64,000 bases of DNA from CAUPWF01 sp963515125 (GCA_052116865.1 JBQKKG010000006.1:1-64000); one strand, 5' to 3'. Counted from the first letter of the stretch, positions 1 through 7,638 are shown. The notes: generated by a model not told the origin, from the sequence alone. Translations and numbers: made by a program.

Positions 1-97
1 AGTAAGACCCCTTGAAGACCACAAGGTAGATAGGACAGAGGTGGAAGTGCAGTAATGTATGGAGCTGACTGTTACTAATAGGTCGAGGGCATAACCA
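1..97 (+). rRNA. 23S ribosomal RNA, 3' end (partial)
   Basis: The sequence matches the conserved 3' terminal domain of bacterial 23S rRNA, including the closing segment with the 'ctaataggtcgaggg' motif that ends domain VI. The gene begins before the window. The exact 3' end is estimated from the usual distance after this motif. No 5S rRNA follows; the next gene is tRNA-Asn about 100 bases downstream. Confidence 0.93.
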
Positions 98-200
98 AAA
101 TGGAATAGGTAAATGGATGAAACATTTCTTTGTATGCAGTTTTGAAGGTATATAGTATTTTTTGAGAGAAGTCGAAAAAATACGAAGATACTTTTAATCT

Positions 201-273
201 TCCTCAATAGCTCAGTTGGTAGAGCACTCGGCTGTTAACCGAGTTGTCGTTGGTTCGAGTCCAACTTGGGGAG
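201..273 (+). tRNA. tRNA-Asn (GTT)
   Basis: The cloverleaf is complete: acceptor TCCTCAA pairs with TTGGGGA, the anticodon loop ctGTTaa reads Asn, and the T arm carries GGTTCGAGTCC. The discriminator is G273. No CCA is encoded after it. Confidence 0.97.
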
Positions 274-334
274 CTTAACACAAGAGTGTTAGAACACACA
301 GACGTGTAGCGTCGTCTGGAAGAGTAGATAGCGC

Positions 335-406
335 GGCTCCTTGGTCAAGCGGTTAAGACATCGCCCTTTCACGGCGGTAACACGGGTTCGATTCCCGTAG
401 GAGTCA
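335..406 (+). tRNA. tRNA-Glu (TTC)
   Basis: Acceptor GGCTCCT pairs with AGGAGTC, allowing one G-U, and the anticodon loop ctTTCac reads Glu. The T loop is GGGTTCGATTCCC and the discriminator is A406. No CCA is encoded. Confidence 0.97.
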
Positions 407-419
407 TTCAAGTTAATAT

Positions 420-492
420 GCCGACATGGCTCAATTGGCAGAGCAGCTGATTTGTAATCAGCAGGTTATCGGTTCAAGTCCGATTGTCGGCT
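420..492 (+). tRNA. tRNA-Thr (TGT)
   Basis: Acceptor GCCGACA pairs with TGTCGGC, and the anticodon loop ttTGTaa reads Thr. The discriminator is T492. No CCA is encoded. Confidence 0.97.
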
Positions 493-546
493 TTCGCTTT
501 GTAAATGTTGTAGCTTCAGGCTCTTTCAAAGCATACTTATTGATTT

Positions 547-620
547 GGACCTTTAGCTCAGTTGGTTAGAGCAATCGGCTCATAACCGATCGGTCCTGGG
601 TTCGAGTCCCCGAAGGTCCA
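547..620 (+). tRNA. tRNA with CAT anticodon (elongator Met or Ile2)
   Basis: Acceptor GGACCTT pairs with AAGGTCC and the anticodon loop is ctCATaa. The normal G1-C72 pair excludes initiator tRNA. CAT can be elongator Met or, after lysidine modification by TilS, Ile2. The C4-G69 and C5-G68 pairs seen here are the acceptor-stem features TilS recognises in E. coli Ile2, which favours Ile2, but the sequence alone does not settle it. No CCA is encoded. Confidence 0.93.
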
Positions 621-642
621 TTTTTTAAAAATTAATTTGTAA

Positions 643-716
643 GGCCCGGTGGCTCAGTTGGTTAGAGCGCCGCCCTGTCACGGCGGAGGTCGAGGGTTCG
701 AGTCCCTTCCGGGTCG
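643..716 (+). tRNA. tRNA-Asp (GTC)
   Basis: Acceptor GGCCCGG pairs with CCGGGTC (one G-U), and the anticodon loop ctGTCac reads Asp. The discriminator is G716. No CCA is encoded. Confidence 0.97.
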
Positions 717-756
717 TTAGCATTATGCTAATTTATATTATAATTTCATATCCCAT

Positions 757-829
757 GGGATCATAGCTCAGCTGGGAGAGCACCTGCCTTACAAGCAGGG
801 GGTCACAGGTTCGAGCCCTGTTGGTCCCA
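757..829 (+). tRNA. tRNA-Val (TAC)
   Basis: Acceptor GGGATCA pairs with TGGTCCC, and the anticodon loop ctTACaa reads Val. The discriminator is A829. No CCA is encoded. Confidence 0.97.
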
Positions 830-858
830 TTTGCGATTTATCGCAAAACACATATTAT

Positions 859-945
859 GCCGGCGTGGCGGAACTGGCAGACGCACAGGACTTAAAATCC
901 TGCGGGACTTATACTCCCGTACCGGTTCGATTCCGGTCGCCGGCA
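859..945 (+). tRNA. tRNA-Leu (TAA)
   Basis: This is a class II tRNA of 87 nt with a long variable arm (about 902-918). Acceptor GCCGGCG pairs with CGCCGGC and the anticodon loop ctTAAaa reads Leu. The discriminator is A945. No CCA is encoded. Confidence 0.97.
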
Positions 946-963
946 TAATACCTAATAATATGT

Positions 964-1037
964 GTGGGCGTAGCTCAGCTGGATAGAGCGTTTGGCTACG
1001 GACCAAAAGGCCGGGAGTTCGAATCTTCTCGCCCACG
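964..1037 (+). tRNA. tRNA-Arg (ACG)
   Basis: Acceptor GTGGGCG pairs with CGCCCAC. The anticodon loop ctACGga reads Arg; A34 would be converted to inosine by TadA. The discriminator is G1037. It is the last tRNA of the array and a terminator follows 10 bases later. No CCA is encoded. Confidence 0.97.
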
Positions 1038-1047
1038 TATAAATTAT

Positions 1048-1085
1048 ATCACTAATGTAAGGAAACTTTCATTAGTGATTTTTTT
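1048..1085 (+). terminator. Rho-independent terminator of the rRNA-tRNA operon
   Basis: A perfect 10-bp stem (ATCACTAATG at 1048-1057, CATTAGTGAT at 1070-1079) with a 12-nt loop is followed directly by a run of T to 1085. It sits just after tRNA-Arg, as expected for the end of the stable-RNA operon. Confidence 0.93.
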
Positions 1086-1123
1086 GTAAATGTTAAGAAG
1101 GTTAAATACTTCACAACCATATC

Positions 1124-1152
1124 TTGACAGTTCTAAAAAAAGGTGGTATAGT
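1124..1152 (+). promoter_or_regulatory. Sigma-A promoter of the riboswitch transcript
   Basis: A consensus -35 TTGACA (1124-1129) and a -10 TATAGT (1147-1152) are separated by 17 nt. Transcription would begin near 1159, a few bases before the aptamer P1 stem. Confidence 0.85.
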
Positions 1153-1161
1153 TTTCTTATC

Positions 1162-1261
1162 CAATTAAAGGGAGTAGCCGAACACCAAAATGGTGGGTTT
1201 GAGATCGTCAGCCGATGCAGAGATGTATCCGTATCAAATGAAATGTGCAAGACTTTTATTG
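1162..1261 (+). promoter_or_regulatory. yybP-ykoY family (manganese) riboswitch aptamer
   Basis: The sequence shows the family signature: P1 5' strand CAATTAAAG (1162-1170), then GGAGTAGC (1171-1178), a hairpin CACC-AAAA-GGTG region (1183-1195), the second conserved loop ATCGTCAG (1204-1211), and a 3' segment GCAAGAC before the P1 3' strand CTTTTATTG (1253-1261). TTTGA (1198-1202) can pair with TCAAA (1234-1238), and GATGC (1214-1218) with GTATC (1225-1229), giving the expected arm. Family members sense Mn2+ and usually switch genes on. P1 formation would use bases needed by the terminator at 1249-1293, which fits an ON switch. The call rests on recalled consensus and hand folding. Confidence 0.8.
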
Positions 1262-1306
1262 TGGCAGATATGTCATAGTAAGAGTCTTTTTTTATATCTG
1301 CCACAA
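1249..1306 (+). terminator. Riboswitch expression platform: terminator with an overlapping competing hairpin
   Basis: AAGACTTTTA (1249-1258) pairs with TAAGAGTCTT (1279-1288, one G-U) and is followed by seven T (1287-1293). The 5' arm overlaps the aptamer P1 3' strand, so ligand-stabilised P1 and the terminator exclude each other. A second 13-bp perfect hairpin, TTGTGGCAGATAT (1259-1271) with ATATCTGCCACAA (1294-1306), crosses the terminator pairing. It could act as an antiterminator or a post-transcriptional structure just upstream of the ribosome binding site. Confidence 0.72.
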
Positions 1307-1339
1307 TGGCAAACCAAAGGCGGGAAGGAGAAGTTACAA

Positions 1340-1786
1340 ATGAAACAGGAGCAAAATTTAAAAGAAATTAAGGAGGCAAGATTTGTAGGGGAACGTGCAT
1401 TGGCTAGTTTAAGCAATGTGAAAGTACTATTAGATAGTGCCGGAAATTGGGGATTATGGGATATGTTTGGAGGAGGTTTGTTATCCGGTGTAATGAAGCA
1501 TTCAAAATTAGAAAGTGCTAGTTGCAAGATGGAAGAGGCCAGACATCAACTTCAATGTTTTCAAGGGGAATTAAAGGATATAGAAGTTCCTACAAGTTTT
1601 AAAATGGATATTTGTGACTTTTTGGTGTTTTGTGATTTCTTCTTTGACGGATTAATTACAGACTGGTTAGTACAATCTAAAATATCTGAAGCAAAAGGAC
1701 AAGTAGATGATGCTATTATAAAAGTAAAGACTATTTTACATGACCTAAATCAATGGGAATCACATTTGTTAATGGAAGAAAAATAA
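1340..1786 (+). CDS. Conserved-type hypothetical protein under riboswitch control
   Basis: This encodes 148 residues starting MKQEQNLKEIKEARF. I do not recognise the family. The start is chosen at ATG 1340 because GGAAGGAGA lies 7-15 bases upstream; longer in-frame starts at 1190 would run through the riboswitch. The protein looks mostly alpha-helical. A short Gly-rich hydrophobic stretch (WDMFGGGLLSGVMKHSKL, about residues 37-54) and a second hydrophobic patch (DFLVFCDFFFDGLITDWL, near 95-112) are flanked by charged helices, but there is no clear transmembrane segment or signal peptide. The gene stands alone between the riboswitch and a terminator at 1817-1855, so manganese is the likely control signal. 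That differs from the usual Mn exporters (MntP, TerC-like, P-type ATPases) found behind this riboswitch. Confidence 0.75.
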   Translation: MKQEQNLKEIKEARFVGERALASLSNVKVLLDSAGNWGLWDMFGGGLLSGVMKHSKLESASCKMEEARHQLQCFQGELKDIEVPTSFKMDICDFLVFCDFFFDGLITDWLVQSKISEAKGQVDDAIIKVKTILHDLNQWESHLLMEEK

Positions 1787-1816
1787 TTTTATAACTTAAC
1801 GATGGCGTTAGGCGTA

Positions 1817-1855
1817 AGCATAGATATTGCAATATGTGGTATCTATGCTTTTTTT
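1817..1855 (+). terminator. Rho-independent terminator after the riboswitch gene
   Basis: AGCATAGATA (1817-1826) pairs perfectly with TATCTATGCT (1840-1849) and is followed by a T run to 1855. It makes the riboswitch gene a single-gene transcription unit. Confidence 0.93.
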
Positions 1856-1860
1856 CGCTA

Positions 1861-2176
1861 ACTAAATAAAAAGTATTTAATAACAAAAGATTAGGAGGCG
1901 AGAACATTCTGTAGTATGGGAGTGCAGATGTAAGTGAGGAAATAAATGTTATGCATCAGCCAAAAATCTCATGCAAGGGAAGCAAAAGAGCTGTGGTTGC
2001 TTATGAAGAGAGCAGATGCAAAAAGCAAGAGACTATTTACATTATGTAGACGGAACATATCATTTGGTATGTCTCTTTTGTCAATTATCATTGAAATATG
2101 GTATGTATCAACGTATAATAAACTAAAAAGAGAGTGTTTCTAAAAAGTGCAATTTGCAAGCCTTAAGGGGGAGATT
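1861..2176 (+). other. Leader region before the GGDEF/EAL gene, content uncertain
   Basis: This 316-base stretch has no gene I can support. It contains a strong AGGAGG (1893-1898) with no good start after it. Short ORFs of 32 codons (from 1951) and 36 codons (2016-2126, LHYVDGTYHLVCLFCQ-like text) occupy different frames, which could be a decayed small gene. A fold is possible around 2066-2086 (ACATA...TATGT) inside AGAGAC...GTCTC arms (about 2028-2074). A cyclic-di-GMP riboswitch was considered because of the downstream gene, but the consensus is not met. Confidence 0.35.
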
Positions 2177-5100
2177 ATGGATAAAGAAATACTACTAAAA
2201 ACAAGAATAGACTTTGCAAAAGAGGATAAAAAAGTTATTTTAGTAGCAGATGATCATGAAGTTAATCGCAAGTTAATCTGTAAGATTTTGTCTGAGGATT
2301 ATTATACAATAGAAGCAGAAAATGGAGAAGAAGCATATCATATATTAAGTAATAATGCGGATATTATTTCGGCAGTTATGCTGGATTTAATGATGCCGGT
2401 CATGAGTGGTTATGAATTTTTAAGTGCGATTTATCATCATACAGCGTTTGAGAATATTCCAATTATTGTTACTACCGGTAACAGTGACTATGATAATGAA
2501 ATTAAGGCGTTAGAAGCAGGAGCATGGGATTTTGTCCCAAAGCCGTACAATGCAAAAATTATTAAATTCAGGGTCAAGAATGCGATTGAAAGAAGTCAGT
2601 TAACGGCTTTTCAACAATTAAAATATTTAGCCGAATATGATAGCTTGACGGATATTTATAATAAGACTAAATTTTTTCACGAGACACGTGTGATGTTAAG
2701 GTTGTACCCTCAAAATACATATGCATTTATCCGTTTTGATATTGAAAGATTTCAATTAATCAATTCCTTTTACGGAATTGAGGAGGGGAATAAGCTTATA
2801 AATTACATTGGAGATCAGTTAAAGAAAAATTTGGATATGGACGAGACTTGTATCTATGGAAGAATAGAGGCTGATATTTTTGGAATTTGTCTTCAATACA
2901 AAAGGGAAAAAGAACTAATTGATTTGATTAATAAAGGTAGAATTCTATTATCTTCCTATAATTTGAACTATAGTATTACCCCAACTTTTGGAATATATAT
3001 TATTAAGGACACTCATACGCCTGTAGATATTATGCTGGACAGAGCTAGTTTAGCGGCCAAAGATTGTAAGGGAAAGTATATGAAGTATTATGCCTTCTAT
3101 AATGAGAAAATGAGTGAAGGTATTATAAAAGAACAAGAGATTACCAATGAAATGAAGACAGCACTAGAAGAAGAGCAATTTATGATATATCTGCAGCCCA
3201 AGTATGAATTACAGACAAATATGCTTACTGGAGCAGAGGCACTTGTTCGTTGGAATCACCCCCGAAATGGAATGATTCCTCCAGCAGATTTTATTCCTCT
3301 TTTTGAAAGGAATGGATTTATTACTAGTTTGGACTATTATGTGTGGGAAAAAGTTTGCCAATATATTCGCACCTGGCTAGATAGTGGATATAAAGTATTT
3401 CCTATTTCTGTAAATGTTTCTAGAGTTAATTTGTATAACCCTAATTTAATTGATAGTATTATACAACTAGTTAAGAAATATGATATTCCACCACATCTGC
3501 TAAATTTAGAATTAACCGAAAGTGCATATTCAGATAATCCAATGGTCATGAGTGAAACGATGACTAAATTACAAGACTATGGTTTTATTATTATGATGGA
3601 TGATTTTGGGAGTGGATATTCTTCCTTAAATGTATTGAAAGATATAGCAGTGGATGTTCTAAAAATTGATATGAAATTTTTAGCCAATACAAAGATACCA
3701 GGAAGAGGAGAAAATATAATTGCGTCTGTTATAAGAATGGCAAAATGGCTAAATATACCAGTAGTTGCTGAGGGCGTTGAGACGAAACTACAAATAGATT
3801 TTTTGCGTAGTATTGGTTGTGAATATGTGCAAGGGTACTATTTTGCACATCCTATGCCAGTTGATAGATATGAAACATTATTAGAGTCTAACAAAGTATT
3901 TCAGGAAATTGAAAAGAGTACAGTTAGCTTTGACGCGGATTCGTTATGGGCATCTAATACACAAATGGAACAACTTTTTAATAATTCTTTGCAGGCTACG
4001 GCAGTGTATGAATTTGAAGATGATCATATTGAGATATTACGTGTTAATAGTGTATTTTATGAAGTGCTTGGATACAAAGATATATCTGAAAAGAGATACA
4101 AGCCGATTGAATTAGTTAACTTAGATTATAGAGAGACGGTTATGGATGCTTTTCGAAGGGCAATCTCGTCCAATGAGAGTGTAGAATGTGAGTATTTACG
4201 CAATTTTAGTAATGGGAAAATTATGTGGGTACATATACGTTTAAAATATATTAGCCAAATTGGAAAAAAATATCTGGTATTTGGAGCGCTAACAGATATA
4301 TCGGTACAAAAAGAAATTGATCAAGAACTACAAAGATATAAGGATGCACTTTCCGATGAAAGTAATAGTACGCGAACTATTCTGATTGTAGATGATATTG
4401 AAGTAAATCGTGCAATATTGGCAGAAATATTTCAGCAAGAGTACCATATATTAGAAGCTAAAAATGGAAAAGAGGCTCTAAAGGTATTAAAGGAAAATCA
4501 TAATCAGATAGATATTATTTTGCTAGATCTTGTGATGCCAGTTATGGATGGGGAGGAATTTTTGCACCGAAAGCAAGAAATAGAAGAAATAGAAGAAATC
4601 GGAAGTATTCCGGTAATTATTATCACCTCGGAAGACCATCCAGAACAACAAATTAATACGTTAGCCCTGGGAGCAAATGATTATGTTGTGAAGCCTTTTA
4701 TAAGAGAAATTGTAATAAAAAGAGTGCATAATGTGTTAGAATCCAAACGGCGCTTTAAAGAAATGTTAAAAGAATATCATAGTGTGGTACAACAGGCACA
4801 AACCGATTCGTTAACAGGTATTTATAATCGAGCAACCGGAAAAGATATGATAGATGCAATCTTACAGAAGAGCATAGAAGAACAGAGTGCAATGTTAATG
4901 ATTGACATTGATAATTTTAAAGAAATCAATGATAATTATGGGCATGAGCAAGGAGATAAAATACTAATTGCATTTGCACAGTGTTTAAGCAGTTCTTTTC
5001 GTAAGGGGGATGTGGTTGCAAGAATGGGTGGGGATGAATTTGTTGTATTGATATCCAACATCAGTTCTAGACAATTTATTGAAAAAAAATGCAATCACAT

Positions 5101-5278
5101 ATTTCAGCAGGCTTTGAAGATAAGAGCAAAAGATAGCACCCTTAATTGTTCAATCGGTATTGGAATTGCCCCTAAGGATGGTAATTCATTTTCGGAACTA
5201 TATAGAAATGCTGATAGTGCCCTTTATCAAGCTAAGAAAAAAGGGAAAAATAGATATCAGTTTTATGGAAAGGAATAA
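2177..5278 (+). CDS. Multidomain c-di-GMP signalling protein (REC-GGDEF*-EAL-PAS-REC-GGDEF)
   Basis: This 1033-residue cytoplasmic protein is predicted to both make and break cyclic-di-GMP. Domains in order: receiver 1 (about 15-130, phosphoacceptor Asp70 in LDLMMP); a degenerate GGDEF (about 145-310) whose signature is EADIF at 231-235; an EAL phosphodiesterase domain (about 325-570) with EAL at 354-356, ELTES, DDFGSGYSS and EGVET motifs, so probably active; a PAS-like domain (about 595-720); receiver 2 (about 730-850, Asp784); and a canonical diguanylate cyclase with GGDEF at 951-955 and an RKGD inhibitory site at 942-945. ATG 2177 is chosen because GGGGGAG lies 4-10 bases upstream. Two receivers without a local histidine kinase imply control by distant kinases. 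Three bases separate it from the aldo/keto reductase, suggesting co-transcription. Confidence 0.93.
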   Translation: MDKEILLKTRIDFAKEDKKVILVADDHEVNRKLICKILSEDYYTIEAENGEEAYHILSNNADIISAVMLDLMMPVMSGYEFLSAIYHHTAFENIPIIVTTGNSDYDNEIKALEAGAWDFVPKPYNAKIIKFRVKNAIERSQLTAFQQLKYLAEYDSLTDIYNKTKFFHETRVMLRLYPQNTYAFIRFDIERFQLINSFYGIEEGNKLINYIGDQLKKNLDMDETCIYGRIEADIFGICLQYKREKELIDLINKGRILLSSYNLNYSITPTFGIYIIKDTHTPVDIMLDRASLAAKDCKGKYMKYYAFYNEKMSEGIIKEQEITNEMKTALEEEQFMIYLQPKYELQTNMLTGAEALVRWNHPRNGMIPPADFIPLFERNGFITSLDYYVWEKVCQYIRTWLDSGYKVFPISVNVSRVNLYNPNLIDSIIQLVKKYDIPPHLLNLELTESAYSDNPMVMSETMTKLQDYGFIIMMDDFGSGYSSLNVLKDIAVDVLKIDMKFLANTKIPGRGENIIASVIRMAKWLNIPVVAEGVETKLQIDFLRSIGCEYVQGYYFAHPMPVDRYETLLESNKVFQEIEKSTVSFDADSLWASNTQMEQLFNNSLQATAVYEFEDDHIEILRVNSVFYEVLGYKDISEKRYKPIELVNLDYRETVMDAFRRAISSNESVECEYLRNFSNGKIMWVHIRLKYISQIGKKYLVFGALTDISVQKEIDQELQRYKDALSDESNSTRTILIVDDIEVNRAILAEIFQQEYHILEAKNGKEALKVLKENHNQIDIILLDLVMPVMDGEEFLHRKQEIEEIEEIGSIPVIIITSEDHPEQQINTLALGANDYVVKPFIREIVIKRVHNVLESKRRFKEMLKEYHSVVQQAQTDSLTGIYNRATGKDMIDAILQKSIEEQSAMLMIDIDNFKEINDNYGHEQGDKILIAFAQCLSSSFRKGDVVARMGGDEFVVLISNISSRQFIEKKCNHIFQQALKIRAKDSTLNCSIGIGIAPKDGNSFSELYRNADSALYQAKKKGKNRYQFYGKE

Positions 5279-5281
5279 GAT

Positions 5282-6295
5282 ATGCAATATCAAGCGATGA
5301 ATGACAGGTATGAAAAGATGAAGTACAAAAGGTGTGGAAAGAGTGGATTAAAGTTGCCAATGGTCTCTTTAGGATTTTGGCATAATTTTGGAACCAATGA
5401 TAATTATCAGAATATGAAAGAAATGTGTTTTGCTGCGTTTGACGAAGGCATTACGCATTTTGATTTTGCTAATAATTATGGTCCATTACCTGGGAGCGCA
5501 GAAGTAAATTTTGGTAAAATTCTAAAGGAGGAAATGCAAGCGTACCGAGATCAATTAATTATAAGCACGAAGGCGGGTTATGAAATGTGGGAAGGCCCTT
5601 ACGGTGATGGCGGTAGTAGAAAGTATATTTTGGCAAGCTTGGACCAAAGTCTGCTAAGAATGGGATTGGACTATGTGGATATTTTTTATCATCATAGGAT
5701 GGATCCAGAGACACCTCTAGAAGAAAGCATGATGGCGCTTAATCAGGCTGTAAAAAGTGGGAAAGCATTGTATGCAGGAATCTCCAACTATGATTGTGAA
5801 CATACAAAGCAAGCCATGGAAATATTACAAGATTTAAAGTGTCCATTTGTAATAAATCAAGTTCAGTATTCTATCTTTAACCGCCATATTGAAGAAAATG
5901 GCTTAAAATCATTTGCGGCAGAACAAGGTTGTGGTCTCATTATTTTTAGTCCACTTGCACAAGGGATGTTAACAGATAAATACTTGCATGGAATTCCAAA
6001 TGATAGCAGGATAAAAAAGGATGGCAGATTTCTAAAGGAAAGTCAGTTGACGAAAGAACGTTTGGAACAGATTCAAGCGTTAAATCATTTGGCTTTAGAA
6101 AGGAATCAGACATTGGCTCAAATGGCACTTAGTTGGATTTTGAGAGATGGGGATATAACAAGCGTTTTGATAGGAGCCTCTAAACCGTCTCAGATTAAAG
6201 AAAATGTTGGGATTATCAATAAGATTCAATTCACACCAGAGGAACGCCTTCTTATAGATCAAATTAGCAAAGGTAAAAATATACAACAAAACTAA
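5282..6295 (+). CDS. Aldo/keto reductase (YghZ/MgrA-like)
   Basis: This 337-residue NAD(P)H-dependent carbonyl reductase has a TIM-barrel fold. The catalytic tetrad is visible: Asp and Tyr in HFDFANNYGP (about 61-70), Lys in ISTKAGYE, and His in FYHHRMD. The C-terminal cofactor segment is also present (SVLIGASKPSQI). The length and the KYKRCGKSGLKLP start after a short extension resemble the group that reduces L-glyceraldehyde 3-phosphate or methylglyoxal-type substrates, but the substrate cannot be read from sequence. It lies 3 bases after the c-di-GMP gene. The Shine-Dalgarno (GGAAAGGAA) lies inside the previous coding end. Confidence 0.9.
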   Translation: MQYQAMNDRYEKMKYKRCGKSGLKLPMVSLGFWHNFGTNDNYQNMKEMCFAAFDEGITHFDFANNYGPLPGSAEVNFGKILKEEMQAYRDQLIISTKAGYEMWEGPYGDGGSRKYILASLDQSLLRMGLDYVDIFYHHRMDPETPLEESMMALNQAVKSGKALYAGISNYDCEHTKQAMEILQDLKCPFVINQVQYSIFNRHIEENGLKSFAAEQGCGLIIFSPLAQGMLTDKYLHGIPNDSRIKKDGRFLKESQLTKERLEQIQALNHLALERNQTLAQMALSWILRDGDITSVLIGASKPSQIKENVGIINKIQFTPEERLLIDQISKGKNIQQN

Positions 6296-6303
6296 TAATA
6301 TTG

Positions 6304-6332
6304 TTTACAAAACATGCAAAATGCACTAAAAT
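6304..6332 (+). promoter_or_regulatory. Probable sigma-A promoter of the first PPi-PFK gene
   Basis: TTTACA (6304-6309) and TAAAAT (6327-6332) are separated by 17 nt, about 40 bases before the start codon. Confidence 0.6.
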
Positions 6333-6371
6333 ATTAGTATTAGACATCATAGAATCTGGAGGTACATGTGT

Positions 6372-7625
6372 ATGAAAGGAAACGTTATAGTAGGACAATC
6401 AGGGGGACCAACAGCGGCAATTAATTCAAGTTTAGCAGGAGTTTACCGCACATCCAAAGATCGTGGATACAATAAAGTGTACGGAATGTTACATGGAGTA
6501 CAAGGTCTATTACAGGAACGGTATATTGATTTATCAGATCATATACAAAATGAATTGGACGCAGAGTTACTTAAGAGAACCCCAGCAGCTTATTTAGGTT
6601 CTTGTAGATATAAATTGCCAGAAATTCATCAAGATATGGCACTATATGAAAAGATTTTTAAAATATTAAATAAATTAGAAATCGAAATTTTTATTTATAT
6701 AGGTGGAAATGATTCCATGGATACGATAAAGAAATTATCTGATTATGCAATTATAACAGGACATCCAACCAGATTCATAGGTTGTCCTAAAACGATTGAT
6801 AATGATCTAGCACTTACAGATCATACACCAGGGTATGGTAGTTCTGCAAAGTATATTGGAACATCAGTGAAAGAAATTATTCGTGATGGATTTTGCTTGG
6901 AGTATGAGAAGGGATTGGTTACAATTGTCGAAGTTATGGGGCGAAATGCTGGATGGCTTACAGGAGCAGCAGCGTTGGCTAAAGGCGAGGATTGTGATGG
7001 ACCAGATTTGATTTATTTACCAGAACTTATATTTGATGTGGAAAAATTCGTTACTAAAATTAAACATTTGTTAGAAAAAAATACATCTGTAGTAGTTGCG
7101 GTGTCCGAAGGAATTAGACTAGAAGACGGAAGGTATGTTTGTGAGCTTGGGACAAGCGTTGATTTTGTAGATGCATTTGGGCACAAGCAGCTTACCGGAA
7201 CAGCATCCTATTTGGCAAGCTTGATTGCAGCGAAGGTGGGATGTAAGACAAGAGCGATTGAACTAAGTACATTACAACGGTCAGCATCTCATTCAGCATC
7301 TAGGGTTGATATTTTAGAAGCATATCAAGTAGGAGGTGCCGCAGTAAAAGCAGCCGACGAAGGTGATACAGGAAAAATGGTCGTATTAGTTAGACTTTCA
7401 GACGATCCATATCAAAGTGGCACAGAGGTAAAAGATGTTCATAAGATCGCAAATGATGAAAAGCTAGTACCAAGAGAATGGGTGAATAAAGAAGGAACGT
7501 ATGTGACCGATGAATTTGTATCTTATGTAAAACCGTTAATTCAAGGGGACGTATCTCCAGTCATGGTAGATGGGATTCCGAGACATTTATATAAACCAAA
7601 AGAGAAGAAACATGAAAGAAAATAG
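6372..7625 (+). CDS. Pyrophosphate-type 6-phosphofructokinase
   Basis: This 417-residue enzyme of the PFK family phosphorylates fructose 6-phosphate in glycolysis. The N-terminal loop VGQSGGPTAAIN is present. The two positions that separate phosphoryl donors read GGNDS (111-115, Asp where ATP enzymes have Gly) and PKTIDND (139-145, Lys where ATP enzymes have Gly), which is the pyrophosphate-dependent pattern. MGRNAGW and the later substrate-binding motifs are intact. ATG 6372 is preferred over ATG 6366 because GGAGG at 6358-6362 then has a 9-base spacing. A related gene lies at 15042-16262 on the other strand. PPi-linked reactions are reversible, so it could also work in gluconeogenesis. Confidence 0.92.
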   Translation: MKGNVIVGQSGGPTAAINSSLAGVYRTSKDRGYNKVYGMLHGVQGLLQERYIDLSDHIQNELDAELLKRTPAAYLGSCRYKLPEIHQDMALYEKIFKILNKLEIEIFIYIGGNDSMDTIKKLSDYAIITGHPTRFIGCPKTIDNDLALTDHTPGYGSSAKYIGTSVKEIIRDGFCLEYEKGLVTIVEVMGRNAGWLTGAAALAKGEDCDGPDLIYLPELIFDVEKFVTKIKHLLEKNTSVVVAVSEGIRLEDGRYVCELGTSVDFVDAFGHKQLTGTASYLASLIAAKVGCKTRAIELSTLQRSASHSASRVDILEAYQVGGAAVKAADEGDTGKMVVLVRLSDDPYQSGTEVKDVHKIANDEKLVPREWVNKEGTYVTDEFVSYVKPLIQGDVSPVMVDGIPRHLYKPKEKKHERK

Positions 7626-7638
7626 TGATAGCCAATCG

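Noticed and set aside
803..1036. 77-codon minus-strand frame across the tRNA genes
   Set aside because: It lies on the complement of three tRNA genes and has no ribosome binding site; tRNA sequence often yields such frames.
1044..1304. Minus-strand frames antisense to the riboswitch
   Set aside because: They cover a terminator, promoter and riboswitch on the other strand; no start signal.
1920..2090. Cyclic-di-GMP riboswitch in the leader of the GGDEF/EAL gene
   Set aside because: ATGCAAGGG and GATGCAAAAAGC vaguely recall the GEMM-I core, but GGACGCAAAGCC and the tetraloop receptor are not matched and the required stems do not form by hand.
1946..2143. 65-codon frame before the c-di-GMP gene
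   Set aside because: It has only a poorly spaced ribosome binding site and no recognisable protein features, and two other short frames in the same stretch look equally protein-like. Treated as unexplained leader.
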